DNA of 64,000 bases from positions 400,422-464,421 of the forward strand of contig JACOEM010000002.1 of NCBI GenBank assembly GCA_024998565.1. Reading direction: 5' to 3'. Below are positions 8,226 through 16,704 of the stretch, one piece after another. Source of the DNA: Nitrospira sp. (lineage in GTDB: Bacteria; Nitrospirota; Nitrospiria; Nitrospirales; Nitrospiraceae). The notes below the pieces were generated by a model. The model was not told the DNA's origin and ran no database searches. It worked only from the letters and a program-made list of their open reading frames with translations. The stretch's first letter is position 1; the number at the start of each line of letters is the position of its first letter. The position numbers and the translations under genes were made by a program.

Positions 8226-9449
8226 ATGACAAACTTCTTTGGAACCATCTGTCTCATCGTGTTGGGAGTGATTTCATTTTTCTCCCTCTACCAACTGGGC
8301 CATGCAATCATCGCGATTTTGTATAAGGCTGTTCCCTCTGACCCTAGAAAAGCCCGTACGACTCGTTTTTTGATTCTTATCCCGGCTCACAATGAGGAGG
8401 ATGGATTGCCGGAGACTCTACAGAGTCTGGCTACCCTGCAATATCCAAAGTACCTCGTACATATCGTGGTGATTGCGGATCGCTGTGCGGATGACACGGC
8501 AAGGGTTGCGCGAGCGGGTGGTGCCCAGTGTCTGGAACGCAATGAAGGCCCTGGTGGAAAAGGTGCCGCAATGTCCTGGGCCATGCAGGTGCTACGGAAG
8601 GAAGGTGTGGTGTTCGATGCGCTCGTCATCGTTGACGCAGACTGTCTTGTAGATTCCCGTTTGTTAGAGGCTTTTGATGATGCTCTTGCAAAAGGGCATG
8701 AAGTCCAGCAGGGGTACAATTATCTCTCGAATCCATGGGAAACTCCGTTTACCCGTGTGATTGCGGTCACGAGTGTGCTGCGAAACTTCCTGTTTTATGG
8801 AGCAAAAGAGGCAATCGGTTGCTCGGCAATGTTGAGCGGAACGGGGATGTGTTTGAGTCGGGCCGTTGTGGATCAGCATGGATGGTCGGCGTTCTCGGTT
8901 GCGGAAGATTGGGAGTTCTCGGTGTCACTGCTGCTGAATGATGTTGTGATTCATTTCAACCCCTTGGCTCGTGTCTTTGCCAGGGAGTCTAAAGGGCTCA
9001 AGCAGGCTTCCCGCCAGCGGCTGCGATGGGCGACCGGTAAGTATGCGGTCATGACAAACGGGGCGCGCCGCCTGTTCTTGCAAGGATTGAAACTCGGGAA
9101 TGTGAATCTCATTGACGGGGCCGTGACGTTGGCCGCTCCTAATTATTCGAGCCAGGCCTCCATGACTCTTTTCGCTCTTGTCTGCAGCTTCTTCTTGAGC
9201 CAGGAACCGGCATGGGGATTTCTTCTTCCTTGGTCGCTAGGAGTGCTTGGATCATTGGGTGGGTACTTCCTTCTGGGCGCGATGCACACGCAGTCACCCT
9301 TAAAAACATTAGCTGGAATTCCTTATATTGCGGTGTTTCTTCCGTGGCGACTCTCAATCGAAATATTAGGCTTCCTCGGATTTGGTCGAAAAGGTTGGGG
9401 CCGAACCTTCCGGGATTCTGCAACTCGGCGCAATACTCCTGGTACGTAA
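8226..9449 (+). CDS. GT2-family membrane glycosyltransferase
   Basis: 407-aa processive-type GT2. It has an N-terminal membrane helix (about residues 5-27), a GT-A core with ILIPAHNEEDGLPETL, a donor-binding DAD in LVIVDADC, an acidic ED in VAEDWEFSV, and QRLRWATGK, the Q/RXXRW motif of cellulose synthase-like enzymes. Two or three C-terminal membrane helices follow. These enzymes polymerise or add beta-linked sugars and can feed the growing chain across the membrane. It is the last intact gene before the insertion sequences; the 84 bases between its stop and the IS end hold no recognised gene. Confidence 0.9.
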   Translation: MTNFFGTICLIVLGVISFFSLYQLGHAIIAILYKAVPSDPRKARTTRFLILIPAHNEEDGLPETLQSLATLQYPKYLVHIVVIADRCADDTARVARAGGAQCLERNEGPGGKGAAMSWAMQVLRKEGVVFDALVIVDADCLVDSRLLEAFDDALAKGHEVQQGYNYLSNPWETPFTRVIAVTSVLRNFLFYGAKEAIGCSAMLSGTGMCLSRAVVDQHGWSAFSVAEDWEFSVSLLLNDVVIHFNPLARVFARESKGLKQASRQRLRWATGKYAVMTNGARRLFLQGLKLGNVNLIDGAVTLAAPNYSSQASMTLFALVCSFFLSQEPAWGFLLPWSLGVLGSLGGYFLLGAMHTQSPLKTLAGIPYIAVFLPWRLSIEILGFLGFGRKGWGRTFRDSATRRNTPGT

Positions 9450-9533
9450 CGCTGCTAAAGCCAGCGTCCTTATCCTGTCTGTCCGTAAGCTCCCCCGTCA
9501 AGAAGACAGTGTCATGGGAGAATTTCTGGCTTC

Positions 9534-9554
9534 TGACGTTGCCCCCGGTTCGAG
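9534..9554. repeat. Left inverted repeat of the IS3 element
   Basis: Reads TGACGTTGCCCCCGG and pairs with 12902-12922 on the other strand; it matches at TGACGT, CCCCCG and a final CGA. Termini were assigned by eye. Confidence 0.65.
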
Positions 9555-9561
9555 ACAACTC

Positions 9562-10194
9562 TTAACCAGAGCAGACGACTTCTTCGACGATCCATTCTTC
9601 CTGACGTTGGCTGACGAACTCGCTCGGCGTCAGGTGGCCGAGTGAGCTATGCGGGCGGCGTGTATTGTAGTCGAGCCGCCAGGCTTCGAGGATCGCTTGT
9701 GCTTCGTCGAGTGAGGCGAATTGGTGCACGTTCAAACACTCGTCGCGCAACCGCCCGTTAAAGGATTCAATGAAGGCATTTTCCACGGGTTTGCCTGGTC
9801 GAATAAAGTCGAGCTGGACACCTCGCCGATAGGCCCAGTCTTCCAGTGCGCGCGATTGGAATTCCGTCCCATGATCGACCGTGATGGAGCGGGGCCCCGT
9901 CGCCTCGCCGAGGACGCGATCGAGGAGCTGGCCGACGATCTCCCCGGACATCCGCCCCCTCGCCTCCACGACTGGACTGGAGCGACTCCAGTTATCGATG
10001 ACCGTCAAGATTCGAAACGGCCGCCCATCGGCGAGCGTATCATGTACAAAATCCATACTCCATCGCTCGCGAGGACCGGTCGGCATCGGCGCGGGGCCGC
10101 GATGCAAGGCTCTGTGCTTGCGCCGCCGCACCCGCATCCGCAACTGAAGTCCATCCAGGCGATACAACCGACGGACTCGCTTTCGGTTCACGAG
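9562..10194 (-). pseudogene. IS3 OrfB transposase, 3' fragment
   Basis: C-terminal two thirds of an IS3 OrfB integrase domain, separated from its 5' part by the IS21 insertion. It keeps rve-type DDE residues in [17 protein letters not shown] and [16 protein letters not shown], and the usual ending [14 protein letters not shown]. Joining this fragment at [12 protein letters not shown] to the 5' fragment at 12347-12585 restores the normal family sequence. An open frame extends upstream to 10290 inside the IS21 end, but those residues come from the IS21 terminus and are not genuine. Confidence 0.88.
10190..10194. repeat. Target site duplication (ACGAG), left copy
   Basis: ACGAG abuts the IS21 left end (TGTCAA at 10195). 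An identical copy is at 12347-12351. IS21 elements make short duplications of 4-8 bp. Confidence 0.9.
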
Positions 10195-10214
10195 TGTCAA
10201 GGCCGAAGTTGGTT

Positions 10215-10256
10215 GTCCACCAATCACCGATGTGAGATGTCCACTTTTCACCGATG
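10215..10256. repeat. IS21 left-end transposase-binding repeats
   Basis: Two 18-bp repeats, GTCCAC-N4-CACCGATG, at 10215-10232 and 10239-10256, spaced 24 bp apart. Related repeats lie at the opposite end in inverted orientation, as in IS21 multiple terminal repeats. Confidence 0.85.
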
Positions 10257-10276
10257 AGATTGTCCGGTTCTTCGGT

Positions 10277-11068
10277 TCAGAGTGCCACATCTGTCGTCAC
10301 CTCTCCCGGCTCGGTGGCCGGCCGTCGGCCGAAGAGCCCCGCCTTCTTTTTCTCGCGGAGCCGATAACTCTCGCCTTTGATATTCAAGGTGGTCGCATGG
10401 TGCAGGAGTCGATCGAGGATCGCGGTGGCGAGCACGTGATCGTTGAAGACCTCGCCCCAATCCGCAAAGCTCTTGTTGCTGGTCACAATGAGGCTGCCCC
10501 GCTCGTACCGGCGCACCAGCAGGCGGAAGAAGAGACTGGCTTCTTCCCGCGTGAGGGGAAGGTAGCCGAGTTCATCCAGAATCAGGAGGCGTGGGTAGGC
10601 CAGTTGTTGCAATGTCCGGTCGAGGCGGTTCTCATGGCGGGCGCGCACCAAGCGGCCCATGAGACTCTCCAAGGTCAGGAAGAGCACCGAGCAGCTCGCT
10701 TCGACCGCCTTGATGCCTAAGGCGATGGCGAGATGGGTTTTGCCGACCCCCGGGGGCCCCAAGAGGACCACATTCTCCGTGCGCTCAATGAAGCTCACCC
10801 CTGCCAACTCCCGCACCACCTTGCGGTCCAGCGAGGGCTGAAACTCAAAGTCGAACTGGTCCAGGGTTTTGATCCACGGGAACCGAGCCAGCCGCAGGCG
10901 ACTTTCGATCCCGCGCTGTTGCCGCCCGCGCCATTCCGCGTCCAGGGCGTGGGTCAAGAACCCTTGATAGTCGAGGTCGCCCTTGGCGGCCTGCTCACAG
11001 ACGCCGTCGAGCTGCGTGAGCAAATGTTCCATCTTCAGACGTTCGAGGAGGACACTCAGCTCCATCAT
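10277..11068 (-). CDS. istB: IS21 helper ATPase IstB
   Basis: 263-aa AAA+ protein. Walker A is GPPGVGKTH, Walker B is [12 protein letters not shown], followed by a sensor-like TSNKSF, all typical of IstB, which assembles on DNA and selects the target for IstA. The start is ATG 11068, after GGAGGTGGCGCC; that ATGA overlaps the istA stop, implying translational coupling. The 263-aa length is normal (about 250 aa). A longer open frame to 11128 lies inside istA and was not used. Confidence 0.94.
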   Translation of the reverse strand: MMELSVLLERLKMEHLLTQLDGVCEQAAKGDLDYQGFLTHALDAEWRGRQQRGIESRLRLARFPWIKTLDQFDFEFQPSLDRKVVRELAGVSFIERTENVVLLGPPGVGKTHLAIALGIKAVEASCSVLFLTLESLMGRLVRARHENRLDRTLQQLAYPRLLILDELGYLPLTREEASLFFRLLVRRYERGSLIVTSNKSFADWGEVFNDHVLATAILDRLLHHATTLNIKGESYRLREKKKAGLFGRRPATEPGEVTTDVAL

Positions 11069-12243
11069 GGCGCCACCTCCTCGTAGACGGCCAGCGGCCG
11101 CCGTTCGACTTCCAGGGTCTGCGCCCACAGGGCCTCATGATGTGCCGGGACTGTGACCCAGCCCAACTCCCCGGCGACCACCCGATGGCTCGCGACCACA
11201 TGCTCGCCCTCATAGACCGCCAGGTCCCCCTCGAGCGTGAGCCGGATCTGGACTGGGCGGCCGGCCAAGTGGGCGGGCACGCTGTAGCGGCGGCCGCGCA
11301 CGTCAATGTAGGCGTCCCAGCTCACCTGCCGCACCTCGCGGTAGGCCGTGTCATAGCGCGCGGCTGGTACGGGGCGCAGCGTGGGGGCCTCCCGGGCGAA
11401 CCGTTCGGCGACAATCTCGTGCATCGTCCCGTGACACCGCTGATCCGCCTCCTCTCGCAACCACTGCTCGGCCAACTGATTGAGATGCGCCCAACTCTCG
11501 AACTGGCGATAGCGGACAAAGAAGTGGTGCTTGATGTAGCCCACCATCCGTTCATCCTTGCCCTTCGTCTGCGCCCGGGCCGGACGACAGGCGCGCGGCA
11601 CAAACCCATAATAGCCCGCGAGATCCACAAACCGCGGATGGAACCGAGCGGGGCCGCCGCGCGGATGCTCGAGCACCGCCGCCTTCTGATTGTCCACCAG
11701 GACCTCGCCCGGCACGCCGCCGAACCAGTCGAAGCTCCGGATCAGCCCTTCATAGGTATGCTCGGCATCCTGGCCGTCCGTGCACCAGAAATGAAACCGC
11801 CGGGAGAACCCCAGCGTGTTGACGATCACGTGGACCGTGGTCTCGGCGCCCGCAATCCACGTCCGCTGCTCGCCCCAATCACTCTGCAGCTGCCGTCCCG
11901 GAGCCGTTTCAAACCGGACCGTCGCCCGCCGGATTCGCAACGCCCGCTTCGGCCGGATGTAGTCCCGCAGAATCGAGATCCGGCCCGTATACCCTTTGGC
12001 CTGCAACTCCCGAAAGATCACCACGGCGTTCCAGACATCTTCGGCCAGGAGCCGGTCGATGTCCGCCCGATAGGGATCCAGCCGACTGCCCCGCCGGCTG
12101 GTTCGGGCGACGGGTACCCCACCGCGGTCGAGGGCCCGCCGCACCGTCCGTGGATGCACCCCCACCTGTTTGGCAATGTCGCAGAGAAACAGTCCCCGTT
12201 GAGCCAACGCGTGAATCACCATGAAGTCCTCCCTTCGCAGCAT
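11065..12243 (-). CDS. istA: IS21 transposase IstA
   Basis: 392-aa transposase. The N-terminal HTH is near residues 15-35 (GLFLCDIAKQVGVHPRTVRRAL). The rve/DDE core has LQSDWGE, then GEVLVDNQKAAV and a KDERMVGYIK glutamate, and a C-terminal Mu-like beta domain (VRGRRYSVPAHLAGRPVQI) follows. The start at ATG 12243 has a GGAGGAGGGACGG ribosome-binding site. The same frame stays open to 12759 because it fuses by chance with the IS3 orfB fragment; that longer reading is an insertion artefact. Confidence 0.94.
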   Translation of the reverse strand: MLRREDFMVIHALAQRGLFLCDIAKQVGVHPRTVRRALDRGGVPVARTSRRGSRLDPYRADIDRLLAEDVWNAVVIFRELQAKGYTGRISILRDYIRPKRALRIRRATVRFETAPGRQLQSDWGEQRTWIAGAETTVHVIVNTLGFSRRFHFWCTDGQDAEHTYEGLIRSFDWFGGVPGEVLVDNQKAAVLEHPRGGPARFHPRFVDLAGYYGFVPRACRPARAQTKGKDERMVGYIKHHFFVRYRQFESWAHLNQLAEQWLREEADQRCHGTMHEIVAERFAREAPTLRPVPAARYDTAYREVRQVSWDAYIDVRGRRYSVPAHLAGRPVQIRLTLEGDLAVYEGEHVVASHRVVAGELGWVTVPAHHEALWAQTLEVERRPLAVYEEVAP

Positions 12244-12264
12244 CCGTCCCTCCTCCGTCTGGCT

Positions 12265-12326
12265 GATCGGTGAAAGGACATTGTGATCGGTGTTCAGAGG
12301 ACTTTTCAGGTCGGCGATTTTAGGAC
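12265..12326. repeat. IS21 right-end transposase-binding repeats
   Basis: Three related motifs, reading GTCCT then CACCGATC or CGCCGA on the minus strand, at 12265-12279, 12285-12302 and 12311-12326. They mirror the left-end array. Confidence 0.8.
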
Positions 12327-12346
12327 TTCTAGCATCGGCGTTGACA

Positions 12347-12351
12347 ACGAG
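12347..12351. repeat. Target site duplication (ACGAG), right copy
   Basis: Identical to 10190-10194; directly follows the TTGACA end of the IS21 element. Confidence 0.9.
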
Positions 12352-12572
12352 CCAGCCTTCTCGCCGCAGCAACACCCAGATCCGCTGGTACCCAAAGCGC
12401 GGTCGAGCCTGGGCGAAATCTCGAATGCGCAGGCGGAGCGCCGATTGATCCTTCGCTCGACTCCGGCGATACCACGCGGCTCGACTAAACTGCGCCAAGC
12501 GACAGGCCCGCAGGCAACTGACCTGAAACGTGTCCTGAAACCACGCGGCCAGTTCTCGACGGCGTGCGGGCC

Positions 12573-12839
12573 TTAGACTTTTTTTCGCAAGGCCTCCGAC
12601 AGCATGTGCTTGTCGAGCGAGAGGTCGGCCACCAGGCGTTTGAGCCGGGCGTTTTCCTCTTCCACCTGCCGCAGTCGGCGGAGTTCGCTCACGCCGAGAT
12701 GCGCGTACTTCTTCTTCCAGGCATACCATGTTTGCTCGGCGATGCCGAGCTGCCGGCAAAGGTCGCCGACGGGGGTCCCGCTGTCGGCTTGGCGGAGGGC
12801 ATAGACGATCTGCTCTTCGGAGAATTTCGACCGCTTCAT
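12573..12839 (-). CDS. IS3-family OrfA (transposase HTH subunit)
   Basis: 88-aa protein with an HTH (EEQIVYALRQADSGTPVGD, then CRQLGIAEQTWYAWKKKY) and a C-terminal leucine zipper-like helix (LRRLRQVEEENARLKRLVAD), the standard OrfA layout. The start is ATG 12839 after AAAGGAGTGGATCG; an upstream extension of the frame to 12986 crosses the element end and is not real. OrfA alone is usually a DNA-binding regulator of transposition. Its 3' end holds the slip sequence leading into OrfB. Confidence 0.93.
   Translation of the reverse strand: MKRSKFSEEQIVYALRQADSGTPVGDLCRQLGIAEQTWYAWKKKYAHLGVSELRRLRQVEEENARLKRLVADLSLDKHMLSEALRKKV
12579..12585 (-). other. A7 programmed -1 frameshift site
   Basis: A run of seven A on the coding (minus) strand, a few codons before the OrfA stop at 12573-12575. 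Shifting -1 here enters the OrfB frame at KKSLRPARR. IS3 elements normally make the active OrfAB fusion this way. Confidence 0.75.
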
Positions 12840-12901
12840 CGATCCACTCCTTTCGTCGAGGACCGTCGAAGCTGCCATTCTACTCTCGTTTTGACCTGCC
12901 G

Positions 12902-12922
12902 TCGTTTTCGGGGGAGACGTCA
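12902..12922. repeat. Right inverted repeat of the IS3 element
   Basis: Read on the minus strand it begins TGACGTCTCCCCCG and pairs with the left end at 9534-9554. Confidence 0.65.
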
Positions 12923-13150
12923 GACGCCCGCCGCCTATGCGAGGCACTTGGCCAAAAAATCGAATACAGTTGCCCCCGGACTCCAAACGTAGCTGCTACT
13001 CAAGATGGGGGGACGTCGGTCTCGATCTAAGGGGAGCTTACGTGTCGACTCTGTAATCAAACGGTTTCGTTTTTTGCGGATTATCCGGATCCACTCCCCG
13101 AGGGCAGGAAGTATCGTGAAATTCAGAGGAACGTTGGCCGAGTTATATGG

Positions 13151-14182
13151 CTACTGTTTGAGGTCAACGCTAGAGGACGATTGTAATGGTTCACCCAGTA
13201 TGATCCGGCCATAGGAATGCTGAAGAAGTACGCTTGTCAGGAAGGCAGAAGTGTACAAGGTTGCGGTTGAAAGCACGACGAAGAACATTGGAGAGGTTGG
13301 GGACAGCAGTCGGGCAAGTAGCAAAGAGAATACTTTCATGATCAGAGGGATGTGTACCAGGTAAATTCCCATTGATCTTCGTCCCAAGCTGGAGAGGAAT
13401 AGAAAACGGGTAGGGTTGGAAAAGAATAACAGATAGCAGCCCAGCAACAACAGGAATTGGCTGTAAAGAGCCATGCCTTGAAAGAAGAATGCGATCACGA
13501 ATCCTAATGCGATGGCGGTTCCCGATAACCAGCGCCCTTGGGTCCTCCAGAGCGGGGCGAAAGGCTGGAGTGACAGACCGACAAGATAGAACTGCATTCC
13601 CCAGAGTGCATGATAGATGGGATCGAGCCCGGGGAGAAAGTAGGATTGAATCGGTGCGCTCTGAAAAATGGCGACATAAACAATGGTGGCGACAATCCGA
13701 TGCATCGGGCGTGTATGCATCACGTGATAGGTGATCTTTGAAAAGGCACGGATAAGAAAGAGGGAGAGCAGAAAATACATTTGAGATGAGAACGAGGAGA
13801 GATAGGCGGCTACGGCAATCTCTTGCCAGGTCTGGCCATACACGACATGCACAGAGCTGTTATCGAAGTACTCAAAGGCAATGCGCAGGGCGCAATAGAA
13901 AACGGTGAACACCACCCAGGGTAAAAGTAAGCGTCGCGCACTTTTGCGGATATAAACCGCATAGTCAAAAGCCGCGAGCTTTTGATGGCCCAGCGCGAAC
14001 AGAATTCCATCGACCAGAAAAAATACCGGCACCGCGATGGTTCGAGACAGAAACCCCAGGAGTTGCTCACTTTCCTGATCAAGGTGAGCGTATCCGAGAG
14101 CATGGGTGGCAACTACCATGGCGATGGCCAGGCCACGAAAACTGTCCAGGTAAACCAATCTACTGGGGGACGGGTCGAGCAT
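13151..14182 (-). CDS. Acyltransferase 3 family membrane protein
   Basis: 343-aa integral membrane protein with about ten hydrophobic segments. It begins YLDSFRGLAIAMVVATHALGY, the acyltransferase-3 signature with the conserved Arg and the His in helix 1. These proteins O-acetylate or O-succinylate extracellular sugars. The start is ATG 14182; an open frame reaching 14542 overlaps the MBOAT gene and is rejected. It is the last gene of a minus-strand run MBOAT/SGNH/acyltransferase on the far side of the IS elements from the glycosyltransferases. Role: acyl decoration of the exopolysaccharide, inferred. Confidence 0.88.
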   Translation of the reverse strand: MLDPSPSRLVYLDSFRGLAIAMVVATHALGYAHLDQESEQLLGFLSRTIAVPVFFLVDGILFALGHQKLAAFDYAVYIRKSARRLLLPWVVFTVFYCALRIAFEYFDNSSVHVVYGQTWQEIAVAAYLSSFSSQMYFLLSLFLIRAFSKITYHVMHTRPMHRIVATIVYVAIFQSAPIQSYFLPGLDPIYHALWGMQFYLVGLSLQPFAPLWRTQGRWLSGTAIALGFVIAFFFQGMALYSQFLLLLGCYLLFFSNPTRFLFLSSLGRRSMGIYLVHIPLIMKVFSLLLARLLSPTSPMFFVVLSTATLYTSAFLTSVLLQHSYGRIILGEPLQSSSSVDLKQ

Positions 14183-14241
14183 ATTTATGATGAGCGGAGG
14201 TGGGGGAGCGTTACTTGAGATACTTGTCGATCTCGGCCGCC

Positions 14242-15642
14242 TTAGAATTGAAAATAGATAAAGGATGGCGCTTCCAGAGTCATTCCCGCATAAATCAGCA
14301 GGAGTGTTCCATATGTGGCGGCTTGGATCGGGACAGGTCTCATGATCCACCATTCCGCGAATCGCTCCAGTCTTTGTGCGGGAAATACATGAAACAGTAT
14401 GCCTAGGATCAGGATGAGGTAAAACACACCACTCAGCCTCGTGCCACCGGTCAGGTGGCTCCAACCGCGGATAAAATCGAGAAAATTGTCCAGGTCTTGG
14501 ACTCGGAACAGGAGCCAGCCGAAGGCGATCAGGTGGAAGCATCCAATCTGCAACATCACTTTTTGGGTTGTGGTGCGGATGGCATCGGTTTTAGGTCCCT
14601 GCCTGGCCAGGATAAGAAGCAAGCCGTGGTACACACCCCAGCAAATAAAATGAAGCGCAGCTCCGTGCCACAGCCCCCCCAGGAACATGGTGATCATCAG
14701 GTTCATTTTGACTCGCCATGGCGCTACCCGGCTGCCGCCGAGTGAAATATAGAGATAGTCCCTCAGCCAGGTAGAAAGGGAGATGTGCCAGCGAGTCCAA
14801 AACTCACGCACATTCTGTGAAAGATAGGGTCGGTTGAAGTTCTGCGGGAGGTCGTAGCCCAGCATCTTTGCCAGCCCGATGGCAATATCGCTGTAGCCGG
14901 AAAAGTCATAGTAAATTTGGAATGTGTACGCATAGAGACCGATCAACAGATCCCAGGATGAAAACGTGAGGGGATGGGCGAACACGTTGTCGACCGCCAG
15001 GGTTGCCAGGAGGTCGGCGATCAGAACCTTTTTGGAAAGACCCTTAAAGACCAGAAAGAGTCCATCGTGAAATCGCTGAGTCGTTACGTTAGGGAGGTGG
15101 TGCAATTGTGGGAGGAATTGCTTCGCCCGCACAATCGGGCCAGCGATCAATTGAGGGAAAAAGGCCACAAACACGGCAAACTTCAGGAAGTTTCGTTCCA
15201 GAACGCGCTCTCCGCGGTACACGTCGATCGTGTAACTCATCGTTTGAAACGTATAAAAGGAGATGCCGACCGGCAGCAGGAGTTCGTGTCGCAGGAGGGA
15301 AAGGTCCCACCCGAACATCGCGATCGCAGGCCCTGAGAGATCGATGAAAAAATTGTAGTATTTGAAGAGGGCCAACAGGCCGAGATTGGAGGTCAGGCTG
15401 ATGATCAGGATGTACGTCCTCGCTCGAGGCCGTTGTTCCCGTGCCAGGACGAGTCCAACCGAGTAATCGACGATCGTGGAGAACGCCAGTAACCCGGCAT
15501 ACTTCCAGTTCCAACTCATGTAGAAAAAATAGCTGGCTCCTAACAAAAGAATGTCGCGCCATCGTTCGCGGTAAAAAACGACGGAATACAAAACCAGAAT
15601 ACAGATGAAAAATGCTGAAAATTCAATCGAATTAAAGTTCAC
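14242..15642 (-). CDS. MBOAT O-acyltransferase (AlgI/DltB-like)
   Basis: 466-aa protein with at least ten membrane segments and the MBOAT core FLGGLWHGAALHFICWGVYHG, which contains the invariant active-site His, preceded by REFWTRWHISLSTWLRDYLY. These features match AlgI, which passes acetyl groups across the inner membrane for periplasmic polysaccharide acetylation. The 466-aa length is normal for the family (about 460-520). The SGNH gene ends 9 bases upstream, matching the usual AlgI/AlgJ-X pairing. Confidence 0.93.
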   Translation of the reverse strand: MNFNSIEFSAFFICILVLYSVVFYRERWRDILLLGASYFFYMSWNWKYAGLLAFSTIVDYSVGLVLAREQRPRARTYILIISLTSNLGLLALFKYYNFFIDLSGPAIAMFGWDLSLLRHELLLPVGISFYTFQTMSYTIDVYRGERVLERNFLKFAVFVAFFPQLIAGPIVRAKQFLPQLHHLPNVTTQRFHDGLFLVFKGLSKKVLIADLLATLAVDNVFAHPLTFSSWDLLIGLYAYTFQIYYDFSGYSDIAIGLAKMLGYDLPQNFNRPYLSQNVREFWTRWHISLSTWLRDYLYISLGGSRVAPWRVKMNLMITMFLGGLWHGAALHFICWGVYHGLLLILARQGPKTDAIRTTTQKVMLQIGCFHLIAFGWLLFRVQDLDNFLDFIRGWSHLTGGTRLSGVFYLILILGILFHVFPAQRLERFAEWWIMRPVPIQAATYGTLLLIYAGMTLEAPSFIYFQF

Positions 15643-15651
15643 GAGATTTCT

Positions 15652-16704
15652 CTAGTGCGCATTTGATGTCTCGCTGGCGAACCTCTGAGGGAGCTCGGTG
15701 TGAAGCCCCGCATAGATGGCTTCTGCCACCTTCCGGTGTCCTTCAGGGGTAAAGTGGACGAAATCACGAAAATACTCCGGGTGTCCCGAAACGACTGAAT
15801 CCAAATCGACGAGGCGGAGATGTTCCTCATCGGCCACCCGTTTGAGCGTCTGGTTAAAGCGGGTGATGGTCTCAAACCATCCAGAAAGAGACAGGTACAC
15901 GTTGTACCGGAATAGAAAGTCCGTGACCTCTCCGGGCACGTCCGGCAAGTTCTCCTTGGTGTGACTAGTGGCAAAGGTACATAAGACCGGTTCTGCGCCG
16001 ACTTTCCTGGCTGAATGCACGAATTCCTTCACCTCTGTTTCAAACACCCGGTCTGCCTGCTCACCTAAGGCGTCAGCTAAGACTCGCTGTCCTGTCAGTC
16101 TGTTGGAGATGTTCCCCTTGAGCAACGCATAGAGTGACGTATGCTCATAGACCTGGGCAATCCAGCTCGCCTCAGGCGTCGGTTTCTGGGTATTCGATTC
16201 CTTTGCCGTGGATGACCTTGGTTGCTTACCGGACAACAGCTGTTTGGAGAGTTTGGTGATTTGAGTCGACATTTGATACAGGATCACCACATCAGGCTTT
16301 TCGCGGGCGCCACGAGACTCCAGATCTGCGCGGTTTGCTTCAATGTCCATTCCTGCATGACTGGCATTGATGACGGTTGTCGGTGAGCCGGATTTCTTGA
16401 GTAATGCTTCCAAGCGGGAGGGAAAGATCAGGTCTCGGCTCAGGTAGCTGTCTTCCGCATGGGAGGATGAAGCGATCCAATAGCGCATTTCTCCTGTTAT
16501 TTTCTCAGGTGCATCTGACGGGATGGCGGCGAGGGAAGTTGTAGCAGGGAGAGGAGTGTCGGTATTTGCCACGTTCTGGCGTTGAAAGGTTCCGAGGGCA
16601 ATCGTATCAAAGCCACGGGAATGGGCGCGGATCTCCAATACCCCTTCCAGGAGCAACAAGTAGGCGAGTCCCCAGAAGAGTACGCGCAATAGAGAGAAAT
16701 TCAT
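15652..16704 (-). CDS. SGNH/GDSL hydrolase-like protein (AlgJ/AlgX-like)
   Basis: 350-aa protein with an N-terminal signal anchor (about residues 4-24). The C-terminal DFVHFTPEGH carries the catalytic Asp/His pair of SGNH enzymes; the nucleophile region is likely IASSSHAED near residue 80. In alginate and cellulose acetylation such periplasmic proteins take acetyl groups supplied by the MBOAT protein and transfer them to the glycan. The neighbouring MBOAT gene strongly supports that role. The Ser-rich insert around residues 155-180 (KQPRSSTAKESNTQKP) is low complexity. Confidence 0.82.
   Translation of the reverse strand: MNFSLLRVLFWGLAYLLLLEGVLEIRAHSRGFDTIALGTFQRQNVANTDTPLPATTSLAAIPSDAPEKITGEMRYWIASSSHAEDSYLSRDLIFPSRLEALLKKSGSPTTVINASHAGMDIEANRADLESRGAREKPDVVILYQMSTQITKLSKQLLSGKQPRSSTAKESNTQKPTPEASWIAQVYEHTSLYALLKGNISNRLTGQRVLADALGEQADRVFETEVKEFVHSARKVGAEPVLCTFATSHTKENLPDVPGEVTDFLFRYNVYLSLSGWFETITRFNQTLKRVADEEHLRLVDLDSVVSGHPEYFRDFVHFTPEGHRKVAEAIYAGLHTELPQRFASETSNAH

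Larger units (their letters stand above)
10195..12346 (-). mobile_element. IS21-family insertion sequence, complete
   Basis: 2,152-bp element bounded by TGTCAA / TTGACA and a 5-bp target duplication ACGAG on each side. It encodes IstA and IstB on the minus strand with overlapping stop and start codons, the classic IS21 arrangement. Both ends carry several internal repeats with a CACCGAT core, typical IstA binding arrays. Both genes look intact, so the element may still be active. It inserted inside orfB of the surrounding IS3 element, so it arrived later. Confidence 0.95.
12347..12585 (-). pseudogene. IS3 OrfB transposase, 5' fragment
   Basis: N-terminal part of OrfB, read in the -1 frame after OrfA: KKSLRPARRREL, then SCLRACRLAQFSRAAWYRR and RFGYQRIWVLLRREGWLV, the HTH_21-type region that precedes the rve domain. 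It stops at the IS21 insertion and continues at 10194. In an intact IS3 element this region is made as an OrfAB fusion by frameshifting at 12579-12585. Confidence 0.88.
9534..12922 (-). mobile_element. IS3-family element, split by an IS21 insertion
   Basis: Ends are set by imperfect inverted repeats beginning TGACGT followed by CCCCCG (left 9534-9554, right 12902-12922, read outward in). Without the inner insertion the element is about 1.23 kb, the usual IS3-family size. It encodes OrfA (12573-12839) and OrfB, both on the minus strand, with an A7 slip site between them; sequence style resembles the IS407 group. OrfB is cut by the IS21-family element, so this copy cannot make its own transposase. 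No flanking 4-bp duplication is visible at these termini, so the exact ends or the original insertion are uncertain. Confidence 0.8.

Noticed and set aside
11137..12273. A 378-codon open frame antisense to istA
   Set aside because: Antisense to a certain transposase, with no ribosome-binding site or motif.
11065..12759. A 564-codon open frame that appears to fuse an IS3 OrfB N-terminus to IstA
   Set aside because: It is created by the IS21 insertion. IstA has its own start and ribosome-binding site at 12243, and OrfB resumes beyond the element.
12969..12990. GTTGCCCCCGG beside the IS3 right end, resembling the left IS end
   Set aside because: It is in the same orientation as the left end, not inverted, and only 11 bp match; probably chance or an old remnant.
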